Of a stretch of DNA of 6,880 nucleotides, positions 1 through 4,557 are shown piece by piece (the stretch's first letter is position 1; every line of letters begins with the position of its first letter). The translations under genes and the position numbers were made by a program. The notes under the pieces are model-generated. The model was not told the origin of the DNA. It did not search any database and saw only the letters and a program-made list of their open reading frames with translations. The stretch comes from Modestobacter sp. (GTDB lineage: Bacteria > Actinomycetota > Actinomycetes > Mycobacteriales > Geodermatophilaceae). The stretch covers positions 1 through 6,880 of the forward strand of contig JAOPUQ010000167.1 of the NCBI GenBank assembly GCA_025963425.1, read 5' to 3'.

Positions 1-231
1 GGACTCGTCGAGGTCGAGCGCGAGCTGACCGGTGTGGACGGCGGTGGACGGCTTGTTGTCCACCAGGAGGGAGATGGACGCCTCGAGGTGCCCGGGCAGC
101 GTCGACGCGGCCGTGTCGACGACGGCCTGGAGCAGCGTGGCCATGGAGTGCTCGCCCAGGGTCAAGCGGCCCAGTTGCTGGAGGGCGGTCCGGTCAGCAT
201 CTGGGTGGCACGGCTTGCGGGTGCTGGCCAT
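1..231 (-). CDS. GAF-domain regulator, N-terminal part (probable GAF-ANTAR protein)
   Basis: The minus strand reads open for 77 codons from an ATG at 231-229 to the left edge, so the C-terminal part is missing. Residues 14-40 (RTALQQLGRLTLGEH and onward) look like the leading amphipathic helix of a GAF domain. The stretch through ASISLLVDN and HTGQLALDLDES matches the first beta strands of actinobacterial GAF domains, where 'TGQLALDLDE' normally runs into 'TQYE.G.GPC'. Family knowledge: such proteins usually carry a C-terminal ANTAR RNA-binding domain and act as stress- or signal-dependent transcription antiterminators. That domain would lie outside the window, so ANTAR is inference. A Shine-Dalgarno sequence GGAAG sits 7 nt before the ATG (239-243) and supports this start. 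The opposite-strand open frames here are low-complexity shadows. Confidence 0.82.
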   Translation of the reverse strand, partial: MASTRKPCHPDADRTALQQLGRLTLGEHSMATLLQAVVDTAASTLPGHLEASISLLVDNKPSTAVHTGQLALDLDES

Positions 232-238
232 GGGACGT

Positions 239-243
239 CTTCC
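239..243 (-). promoter_or_regulatory. Ribosome binding site of the GAF gene
   Basis: GGAAG on the minus strand lies 7 nt before the ATG at 231. It fixes the start of the partial GAF-domain gene. Confidence 0.55.
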
Positions 244-355
244 GGTTCGGTGGAATCGCGGAGCGACGCCCCCGCCACGGACGCTCGGTAGATGGAGCGA
301 CCACGCGGGAGTCGCCGCGCTGGAACCCGGAGGAGCGGGATGGCTGCCTGGTCAT

Positions 356-392
356 TCCCGCGGGCACCGGGGTTCATGGCACCCCGGCGGGA
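356..392. repeat. Hairpin in intergenic region
   Basis: CCGGGGT (367-373) and ACCCCGG (381-387) form a perfect 7-bp stem around a 7-nt loop. TCCCG (356-360) and CGGGA (388-392) can extend it past a 6-nt bulge on one side. There is no T-tract on either side, so it is not a classic intrinsic terminator. Function unknown. Confidence 0.35.
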
Positions 393-405
393 GCCGGGTG
401 TACAT

Positions 406-419
406 CGGCAGAACTGCCG
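406..419. repeat. Perfect 14-bp palindrome, operator-like
   Basis: CGGCAG-AA-CTGCCG is a perfect inverted repeat with a 2-nt centre. It lies about 175 bp upstream of the GAF gene start and is directly followed by three GTTGCT direct repeats. The size and symmetry suit a dimeric regulator, but a chance match in GC-rich DNA is possible. Confidence 0.35.
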
Positions 420-458
420 GTTGCTCGGTAGGGAGTTGCTCGATCCACGGTTGCTTCC
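420..458 (+). repeat. Three GTTGCT direct repeats at 15-bp spacing
   Basis: GTTGCT occurs at 420, 435 and 450, exactly 15 bp apart. The first two copies extend to GTTGCTCGGTA and GTTGCTCGATC; the third reads GTTGCTTCC. They lie in non-coding DNA right after the 406-419 palindrome. Regular spacing suggests protein binding sites, though 15 bp is not a whole number of helical turns. Confidence 0.3.
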
Positions 459-591
459 GCCCCACCTCGCGGCGGTCCCTGGCTCGTGGGCTGGATCGCT
501 GCGCGCACGATGCGGGACCGAGGCTGAGTCGTCCCGGAGGGTCGTGAGGTTGCGCGACATGGCGGCTAGGTCTTCGCCTTCGTCGCTGCTC

Positions 592-605
592 CCCGCCTCG
601 GCGGG
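592..605. repeat. Small tetraloop hairpin
   Basis: CCCGC (592-596) and GCGGG (601-605) enclose the 4-nt loop CTCG. It is short and has no T-tract. It is listed as local structure only. Confidence 0.25.
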
Positions 606-715
606 AGGAGAGGCCTTCACAGGTGCCGCGGCCGCATTCCGTGGCGCCCTTGGCGCTGCCCCGGGCCCTCGCCCTCGTGAAGACCGCCCGATGGCGCTAG
701 CCGATCGCAGGGGAC

Positions 716-741
716 GCTTCGTCGTGCCGGGAGGACGAAGC
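716..741 (-). terminator. Possible transcript-end hairpin of the M23 gene
   Basis: GCTTCGTC (716-723) and GACGAAGC (734-741) form a perfect 8-bp stem with a 10-nt loop. It starts about 110 nt beyond the stop codon of the M23 peptidase gene in the direction of transcription. No T-run follows. Many actinobacterial terminators lack one, but this also weakens the call; it could simply be a structured 3' end. Confidence 0.3.
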
Positions 742-852
742 CGCAGCTGCAGTCGCCGCCGAGTGCGACGAGGGAGAGTCCGTTGATGTCTGGATTCGGC
801 GAAGGCTTGCACTCGGTGCGCGGACGCCTGGACCGGATCAGCAGTCCGCCGC

Positions 853-1854
853 TCAGCCGACGCTGATGCCCCGGTCGGCCAGCCAGTCCTGCGGGTCGGT
901 CGGCTTGCCGTTCATGCCGCCCTTGTGGATCTCGATGTGCAGGTGCGGGCCGGTGGACTGGCCCTCGCTGCCGACCTTCGCGATCGTGTCGCCGGCGGAG
1001 ACGACGTCCCCGGCCTCGACGTACATGTAGCGCATGTGGCCGTAGATCTCGACGTTGCCGTCGGCGTCCTGGATGTAGACGGCGTTGCCGTAGCCCGACG
1101 CCGGTCCGGCACGCAGCACGACGCCGTCGGCGGCGGCCACGATCGGCGTGCCCAGCGGGGCGGCCAGGTCGATACCCCAGTGCATGGTGCCCCAGCGGGT
1201 GCAGAAGCACGTGGTGAGCCGGCCCTGGGTGGGCAGCACGAACGCGGGCTCGCGCGCGGCCCGGGAGGCAGCGATCTCGTCCAGCCGGGCCTGCGCCTCA
1301 GCCTGGCTGATCTCCCCGCGGGCACCGACGATCTCGGCGCCGCCGGCGAACCCCGTCTCCTCCAGGCCCAGGCCGTAGTCCTGGCCGGAGGCCGACGTGC
1401 TGCTGGTCCCCGGTCCGACGATGCCGGTCACACCGGCGAGCACCGCACCGGTGACGACGGCGGCCAGCAGCAGGGCCGGCCGGCGCCGGGGTGCGGCCGG
1501 GAGGCGGCGCAGCAACGAGGCCCGGGGCCCGGCCGTTGCCTCCTCGGTGCCGTCGTCGGGGTCGGTCCCGTCGGTCCCGTCGGTGATGTCGGTGATGTCG
1601 GTGACCTCGAGGACGTCGAGGACGTCGAGGTACTCCTGGTCCAGGTCGGCAAGGTCGTCAGCAGGTGCGGAGGTCTGGGCGCTCGCCCAGCTGCGGTCCC
1701 AGTCGGGCTCGGCCAGCCGCCAGTCGCCGGCGGTGTCCCGGTCGGTGTCGCGGGCCGTCTGCGCGGTGCGCGGGCGGGGGGCGAGGCCGACTCCTGCCGG
1801 AGCGGCGGTGGCCGGTCCCCAGGACCGGCCGGCGAGTTCGTTCTGGCGGGACAA
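853..1854 (-). CDS. Membrane-anchored M23 (LytM-type) peptidoglycan endopeptidase
   Basis: A zinc metallopeptidase of 333 residues, expected to cut peptide cross-links of peptidoglycan outside the membrane. Residues 1-125 are a cytoplasmic region with a strongly acidic Asp/Thr repeat (about 70-105), then a basic stretch (RRLP..PRRRP). Residues 126-146 are a membrane segment, so the orientation is type II. The M23 domain spans about 207-320. The active site looks complete: H225 and D229 (HWGID), H273 (YGHM), and H304 and H306 (GPHLHIEI). C216 and C218 form a CFC motif where many M23 proteins have GFG/GYG. The start is TTG at 1854: the only in-frame upstream stretch, back to a stop near 1950, has no ATG or GTG, and GGAAGG lies 7 nt before the TTG. 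The lipase gene lies upstream on the same strand, but the 238-bp gap and a promoter candidate suggest separate transcription. Confidence 0.88.
   Translation of the reverse strand: MSRQNELAGRSWGPATAAPAGVGLAPRPRTAQTARDTDRDTAGDWRLAEPDWDRSWASAQTSAPADDLADLDQEYLDVLDVLEVTDITDITDGTDGTDPDDGTEEATAGPRASLLRRLPAAPRRRPALLLAAVVTGAVLAGVTGIVGPGTSSTSASGQDYGLGLEETGFAGGAEIVGARGEISQAEAQARLDEIAASRAAREPAFVLPTQGRLTTCFCTRWGTMHWGIDLAAPLGTPIVAAADGVVLRAGPASGYGNAVYIQDADGNVEIYGHMRYMYVEAGDVVSAGDTIAKVGSEGQSTGPHLHIEIHKGGMNGKPTDPQDWLADRGISVG
1562..1633 (-). repeat. 9-bp tandem repeats coding acidic linker in M23 protein
   Basis: Eight imperfect 9-bp units lie head to tail: TCGGTCCCG twice, TCGGTGATG twice, TCGGTGACC, TCGAGGACG twice, then TCGAGGTAC. 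They stay in frame and encode the three-residue steps LDV, TDI and TDG around residues 75-97 of the M23 protein. Units in identical adjacent pairs suggest recent slippage duplication. Confidence 0.75.
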
Positions 1855-1861
1855 CGGAGCA

Positions 1862-1867
1862 CCTTCC
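1862..1867 (-). promoter_or_regulatory. Ribosome binding site deciding the TTG start of the M23 gene
   Basis: GGAAGG on the minus strand is followed by a 7-nt spacer and TTG at 1854-1852. It is the main support for the unusual start codon. Confidence 0.6.
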
Positions 1868-1906
1868 CGAGCGCAGCGCCACGGGGGGAGCCGTGACGCC
1901 TGACGG

Positions 1907-1940
1907 GCACCGGCCGGCCGTGGGAGACGGCGGCCGGTGC
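1907..1940 (-). promoter_or_regulatory. Strong bulged hairpin in the M23 gene leader
   Basis: GCACCGGCCG (1907-1916) pairs perfectly with CGGCCGGTGC (1931-1940). Past one bulged G on the plus strand (1917), CCGT (1918-1921) pairs with ACGG (1927-1930) around a 5-nt loop. This gives 14 base pairs. The end nearer the gene is 52 nt before the TTG start. No T-tract follows in the direction of M23 transcription, so it is more likely a leader structure (control of translation or mRNA stability) than a simple terminator of the upstream lipase gene. The conserved blocks of the c-di-AMP (ydaO) riboswitch, often found upstream of actinobacterial wall hydrolases, are not visible. Confidence 0.5.
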
Positions 1941-1992
1941 GTGCACATCAGCTGTGCGGCGCCCCCGGACTGATCCCTCGGCGCCGTCCCGG

Positions 1993-2021
1993 ACGTTAGG
2001 CAGGCGCCCCGAGCCCACCAA
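1993..2021 (-). promoter_or_regulatory. Candidate sigma-A promoter of the M23 gene
   Basis: On the minus strand TTGGTG (2016-2021) is followed after exactly 17 nt by TAACGT (1993-1998), a TANNNT -10 element. Transcription would begin near 1986 and give a leader of about 130 nt that contains the 1907-1940 hairpin. The same -10 hexamer TAACGT occurs upstream of the lipase gene. Confidence 0.45.
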
Positions 2022-2092
2022 GGACCTGACTAGGCGTGTCGCAATCAGTGCGGAGGGTCAACAACACCCGTCACACGAGCCTCGCGAACTGG

Positions 2093-3016
2093 TCAGGCGA
2101 CGGCTGCGGTGTCTGGTTCGTCGTCACCGGTGGGCCGGGTGCGCCGCCCCGCCAGGGTCGAGGCCACCTCGTCGACGACGGCCCGGTGGATGGGCAGCGA
2201 CATGTGCCCCACCCCGCGCACCAGCACGTTGCGGGCCTGCAGGTCGGGGTGGTCGCAGCGGCCCACCCGGCAGGGCACCAGCATCTGGTCCATGTCGCTG
2301 TAGACCGCCGTCACGCGGGTGCGGCAGCCCGGCGCCGGCTCGGCCAGCTCCTTCAGCAGCGGGGAGTCCGGTCGCAGTTGGCGCACCAGTGGGGTGGGCA
2401 GGACGTGTGCCCACAGGGTGCCGCCGTGCGGCGTCCCGAGCGTGACCAGCGACTCGACCCGGCGGTCACCCCCCAGGCGCTGCACCAGGTACCGGGCCAC
2501 CAGGCCGCCGAGGCTGTGGCCCACCACGTGCACCCGCTCGTGGCCGGTCTCCTGGCACACCTTCTCGATGTGGGCGCCCAGCGCGGCGGCAGCGCTCTCC
2601 ACGTCGCGCAGCAGCGGGCTGTAGTTCCAGGTGCAGACCTGGGCGAAACCGCGGCGGCGCAGGCTGCGGCGCATGACCGTGAAGATCGAGCGGTTGTCGA
2701 CCAGCCCGTGCACCAGGACCACCGGGATGCGGGCGGCGAGCGGGTCGTCGGCGAACAGGGCGCGGACGGTGGGCGGCTGGGTGCCGGGCCGGTACCGGGC
2801 GTCCGGGCGGAGCTGCTCGGTGCGGGTGCCCAGTGGGTAGAGCAGCGCGTGCGCCCCGACCCAGGCCAGCTCGGTGAGGCCGCCGGTCACCAGGGTGGCC
2901 GACAGCAGCGAACGCAGTCCGCCGCGGCCTCCGGCCGAAGCCGCGGGGACGCCGCTGCCGGTCGCGGGAAGGGTGTCGTGCCACCCTGGAGGCGAGGGCA
3001 GGTCGCTCGTCTCCAC
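2093..3016 (-). CDS. LipA-like triacylglycerol lipase/esterase
   Basis: An alpha/beta-hydrolase of 307 residues likely to cleave carboxylic esters of lipids. The oxyanion-hole motif is VLVHG (H103-G104). The nucleophile elbow is GHSLGG (166-171) with S168. The acid is probably D243 in VYSDMDQM, and the histidine is H271 in GVGHMSL. The last two motifs line up with YSSADMIV and GVGHIGL of Bacillus subtilis LipA, so this family assignment is stronger than a generic hydrolase call. Residues 35-62 are hydrophobic and could anchor the protein to the membrane; no clean signal-peptidase site is evident. The start is GTG at 3016 with GAAAGG 8 nt upstream. The gene is divergent from the membrane-protein gene at 3166 and lies upstream of the M23 gene on the same strand. 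Substrate unknown. Confidence 0.85.
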   Translation of the reverse strand: METSDLPSPPGWHDTLPATGSGVPAASAGGRGGLRSLLSATLVTGGLTELAWVGAHALLYPLGTRTEQLRPDARYRPGTQPPTVRALFADDPLAARIPVVLVHGLVDNRSIFTVMRRSLRRRGFAQVCTWNYSPLLRDVESAAAALGAHIEKVCQETGHERVHVVGHSLGGLVARYLVQRLGGDRRVESLVTLGTPHGGTLWAHVLPTPLVRQLRPDSPLLKELAEPAPGCRTRVTAVYSDMDQMLVPCRVGRCDHPDLQARNVLVRGVGHMSLPIHRAVVDEVASTLAGRRTRPTGDDEPDTAAVA

Positions 3017-3024
3017 CCCGCCTG

Positions 3025-3030
3025 CCTTTC
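3025..3030 (-). promoter_or_regulatory. Ribosome binding site of the lipase gene
   Basis: GAAAGG on the minus strand with an 8-nt spacer to the GTG at 3016 supports that start. Confidence 0.5.
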
Positions 3031-3060
3031 GTTGGACCGCGATGCCGCACCAGTCGGCAG

Positions 3061-3075
3061 GCGCACCTGGTGTGC
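3061..3075. promoter_or_regulatory. Imperfect palindrome near lipase transcription start
   Basis: GCGCACC-T-GGTGTGC is a 7+7 inverted repeat with one mismatch. It lies a few bases downstream of the predicted lipase transcription start (near 3080), a usual place for a repressor operator. It overlaps one copy of the GTGTGCTCRCC direct repeat. Confidence 0.35.
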
Positions 3076-3111
3076 TCGCCGCCGGGACGTTAATGCCCCC
3101 GTGTGCTCACC
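3070..3111. repeat. 11-bp direct repeat in the divergent promoter region
   Basis: GTGTGCTCGCC (3070-3080) and GTGTGCTCACC (3101-3111) differ at one base and are offset by 31 bp, about three helical turns, so they face the same side of the DNA. They flank the predicted lipase -10 element in the 149-bp gap between two divergent genes, where one regulator could control both. Confidence 0.4.
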
Positions 3112-3116
3112 GTCAC
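3087..3116 (-). promoter_or_regulatory. Candidate sigma-A promoter of the lipase gene
   Basis: On the minus strand GTGACG (3111-3116, four of six matches to TTGACA) and TAACGT (3087-3092, TANNNT) are separated by 18 nt. Transcription would begin near 3080, giving a leader of about 64 nt. I found no equally clear promoter for the plus-strand gene at 3166. Confidence 0.4.
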
Positions 3117-3153
3117 ACATCGGCAACACAGCACCCGAACATGACCGCCCGAT

Positions 3154-3161
3154 GGAAGGGG
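3154..3161 (+). promoter_or_regulatory. Ribosome binding site of the membrane-protein gene
   Basis: GGAAGGGG ends 4 nt before the GTG at 3166 (GGAAGG has a 6-nt spacer). It favours this start over the GTG at 3274, whose GGGAG lies farther away. Confidence 0.55.
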
Positions 3162-3165
3162 ACTC

Positions 3166-4215
3166 GTGCCCGCCCGGAACCGCACCCCTGCCGCTTCTGC
3201 CCGGCGAGGTGGCTCCCTGTCGGGGACCGCCCGTCGCAGGACGGGGGTTGGCGGCCGACGGGAGCGGGACGACGTGTCGTCCGGGTACGAGGTTCTCGTG
3301 GTGGGCGAGGTGCCGGTGCTGGCCCGGGTGGTCGGCGCGCTGCTCGTCCTGGCCGGCCTCCTCGCCGCAGCGGCGGCCTTCCCCACCTACCTGGTCGTGG
3401 GCGGCACCACGATCTCGCTGGTGACCAGCCCGCTGGACGCGGTCGTCGCCGTCGCGGCGCCGCTGGCCACGGTGGTGGTCGGCCTCGTGCTGGTGCTGGG
3501 ACGCGTGCCCCGGCTGGGGCTCGCCTACGCCGCCGTGGCCGGCACGCTCGCCGTGGGACGGCTGCTCATCGAGCTCCACCTGGGACACGGCTCCACGACC
3601 CGGCCCGCCGTCGAGGTCCTGGCCGGCGAGCGGGTGCTCACCAGCTCGGTGGAGATCGGTGCCGGCTGGGCGCTGGGGGTGGCCGCGCTGGCGGTGACGA
3701 TCCTGGCCGGGGTGGCGGCGCTGCTCGCCTGGAATCGGACGGTCATGGAGGACGGCGGCAGCCTGGACCCGCGTCGCCCGGCGCTCGCCGGGCTGGCGGT
3801 GCTGGTCGGCGTGGCCGCCGTGCTCTGCCTGGCCCTGCCGGCCGCCGACGTCCCCGACCGGGTGGTCACCGACCCTGCCACCGGCCTGGAGACCGTGGTC
3901 ACCTCCGAGGGCCCGCAGGCGCTGCTGGAACGACCCGGGCTCGCGCTGCTGGGCGGCCTGCTGCTGGCCGGCGCGCTGGTGCTCTGCTCGGTCGTCGCGC
4001 CGTCGTTGCGCCCCCGGCTCGCCGCGGTCGGCGGACTGCTGGCGGTGACCGTCCAGCTGCTGGCCGGCGCCCTGTCCGGGGCCCGCGACGCCGCCCACAG
4101 CGGCGACCTGGAGTGGACGGTGCCCGGCATGGGCCTGCTGGTCCTGGGCCTGGCCTCGGCCGGGCTGACCGTGCTCGCCTGGCGCTGGCACCGCGCCCCG
4201 GCCCGTCGCGTGTGA
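3166..4215 (+). CDS. Uncharacterised polytopic membrane protein, about 8 membrane segments
   Basis: I do not recognise this 349-residue protein. The first 45 residues are Arg-rich and probably cytoplasmic. Hydrophobic segments lie at about 51-73, 91-111, 115-135, 165-188, 206-225, 257-279, 284-303 and 320-340. The two sets of four look alike: PRLGLAYAAVAGTLAVGRLL (114-133) resembles RPRLAAVGGLLAVTVQLL (283-300), and the last segment of each half ends in LAW plus Asn/Arg/Trp (LAWNR, LAWRWHR). This suggests an internal duplication. A polar loop of about 30 residues (226-256) lies between segments 5 and 6 and is probably outside. The start is GTG at 3166 with a good ribosome binding site; GTG at 3274 would remove 36 residues without touching a membrane segment. 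It overlaps the next gene by 4 bp, so the two are probably one operon. Role unknown; no transporter or enzyme motif is visible. Confidence 0.8.
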   Translation: MPARNRTPAASARRGGSLSGTARRRTGVGGRRERDDVSSGYEVLVVGEVPVLARVVGALLVLAGLLAAAAAFPTYLVVGGTTISLVTSPLDAVVAVAAPLATVVVGLVLVLGRVPRLGLAYAAVAGTLAVGRLLIELHLGHGSTTRPAVEVLAGERVLTSSVEIGAGWALGVAALAVTILAGVAALLAWNRTVMEDGGSLDPRRPALAGLAVLVGVAAVLCLALPAADVPDRVVTDPATGLETVVTSEGPQALLERPGLALLGGLLLAGALVLCSVVAPSLRPRLAAVGGLLAVTVQLLAGALSGARDAAHSGDLEWTVPGMGLLVLGLASAGLTVLAWRWHRAPARRV

Positions 4216-4553
4216 CCGGGAGCGAACGGGTCCGGGTGGTGGTCGCCGGGCCCGTCCCCGACGACCCCGACCGCCGCCTCGAGGTCGTCGCCCGGGCTCT
4301 TCGCGACGCCGGCATGGAGGTCGTCTACACCGCCGGTCACCAGACGCCCGAGCAGCTCGCCGCCATCGTCGTCCAGGAGGACGCGGACGCCGTCGTGCTG
4401 CCGGTGGCTCCCGAGGGCGCCGTGCCGCTGCTCACCGAGCTGCTCCGCGAACGCGATGCCGGCGACGTGGCGGTCCTCCCCGCGGACGCCACCGGCCCGC
4501 AGACCGTCGACCGGGTCCGGCTCGCCGTCGGCGTGGACCCGGTCGACGGCTGA
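4212..4553 (+). CDS. Small B12-binding-fold protein lacking the cobalamin histidine
   Basis: A 113-residue single-domain protein. It resembles the C-terminal cobalamin domain of methylmalonyl-CoA mutase: RVRVVVAGPVP (first strand), LEVVARALRDAGMEVVYTA (helix and second strand, 23-41), HQTPEQLAAIVVQEDADAVVLP (43-64, cf. QTPEEVAQQAVENDVHVVGVS) and VPLLTELLRERDAGDVAVLP (71-90). The cobalamin motif DxHxxG is replaced by D17-D-P-D-R-R22, with Pro19 at the histidine position and Arg22 at the glycine position. Base-off/His-on B12 binding is therefore unlikely. The GTG start overlaps the preceding stop (GTGA) and has no ribosome binding site of its own, which indicates translational coupling to the membrane protein. 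Family members with intact motifs serve as small mutase subunits; this one is more likely a repurposed structural or regulatory domain. Its stop lies 4 bp from the convergent stop of the S15 hydrolase gene. Confidence 0.75.
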   Translation: MTGSERVRVVVAGPVPDDPDRRLEVVARALRDAGMEVVYTAGHQTPEQLAAIVVQEDADAVVLPVAPEGAVPLLTELLRERDAGDVAVLPADATGPQTVDRVRLAVGVDPVDG

Positions 4554-4557
4554 GGGG

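Larger units (their letters stand above)
232..852. other. 621-bp region without a supportable gene
   Basis: This stretch lies between the start of the GAF gene and the end of the M23 peptidase gene. Open frames exist on both strands, the longest about 216 codons on the minus strand and 164 on the plus. Their products are Arg/Pro/Ser/Ala-rich with no recognisable domain, no convincing ribosome binding site and none of the regular third-position G/C pattern seen in the neighbouring genes. No tRNA or rRNA signature, CRISPR repeat or transposase fragment is visible. It must hold the promoter of the GAF gene and the 3' end of the M23 transcript. It also carries a perfect palindrome and spaced direct repeats at 406-458 and hairpins at 356-392, 592-605 and 716-741. 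It may be decayed coding sequence, but I see no homology that shows this. Confidence 0.6.

Noticed and set aside
292..786. A 164-codon plus-strand frame in the gene-free interval.
   Set aside because: Arg/Pro/Ala-rich composition with no domain, no ribosome binding site and codon use unlike the real genes. This is typical of chance frames in GC-rich DNA.
162..812. A 216-codon minus-strand frame, with an internal ATG at 560 reading MSRNLTTLR, faintly like the start of DUF2277 proteins (CRNI..L).
   Set aside because: The likeness ends after about nine residues. What follows is low-complexity Arg/Pro/Ser/Gly, there is no ribosome binding site, and the frame runs into the GAF gene in another phase.
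925..1896. A 323-codon frame antisense to the M23 gene.
   Set aside because: It is a mirror of the M23 coding strand, Gly/Val/Asp-rich with no recognisable fold. The opposite strand has a complete M23 active site.
1855..2092. A c-di-AMP (ydaO) riboswitch upstream of the M23 gene.
   Set aside because: I looked for its conserved blocks, such as the GTCAGCTAAC-like segment and the GGGGTGAA-like segment, and found none in the correct orientation.
2030..2092. An intrinsic terminator just after the lipase gene.
   Set aside because: No stable stem followed by a T-tract is visible in the first 60 nt past the stop. The strong hairpin farther on fits a leader of the M23 gene better.
2036..3424. A 462-codon plus-strand frame across the lipase gene and the divergent promoter.
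   Set aside because: It is antisense to a lipase with full catalytic motifs and runs through promoter DNA. The product is His/Gln/Ala/Gly-rich noise.
2874..4211. The long upstream extension of the frame that ends at 4553.
   Set aside because: It overlaps the membrane-protein gene in another phase and is Arg/Gly/Ala-rich. Only the part from the GTG at 4212 has protein-like sequence.
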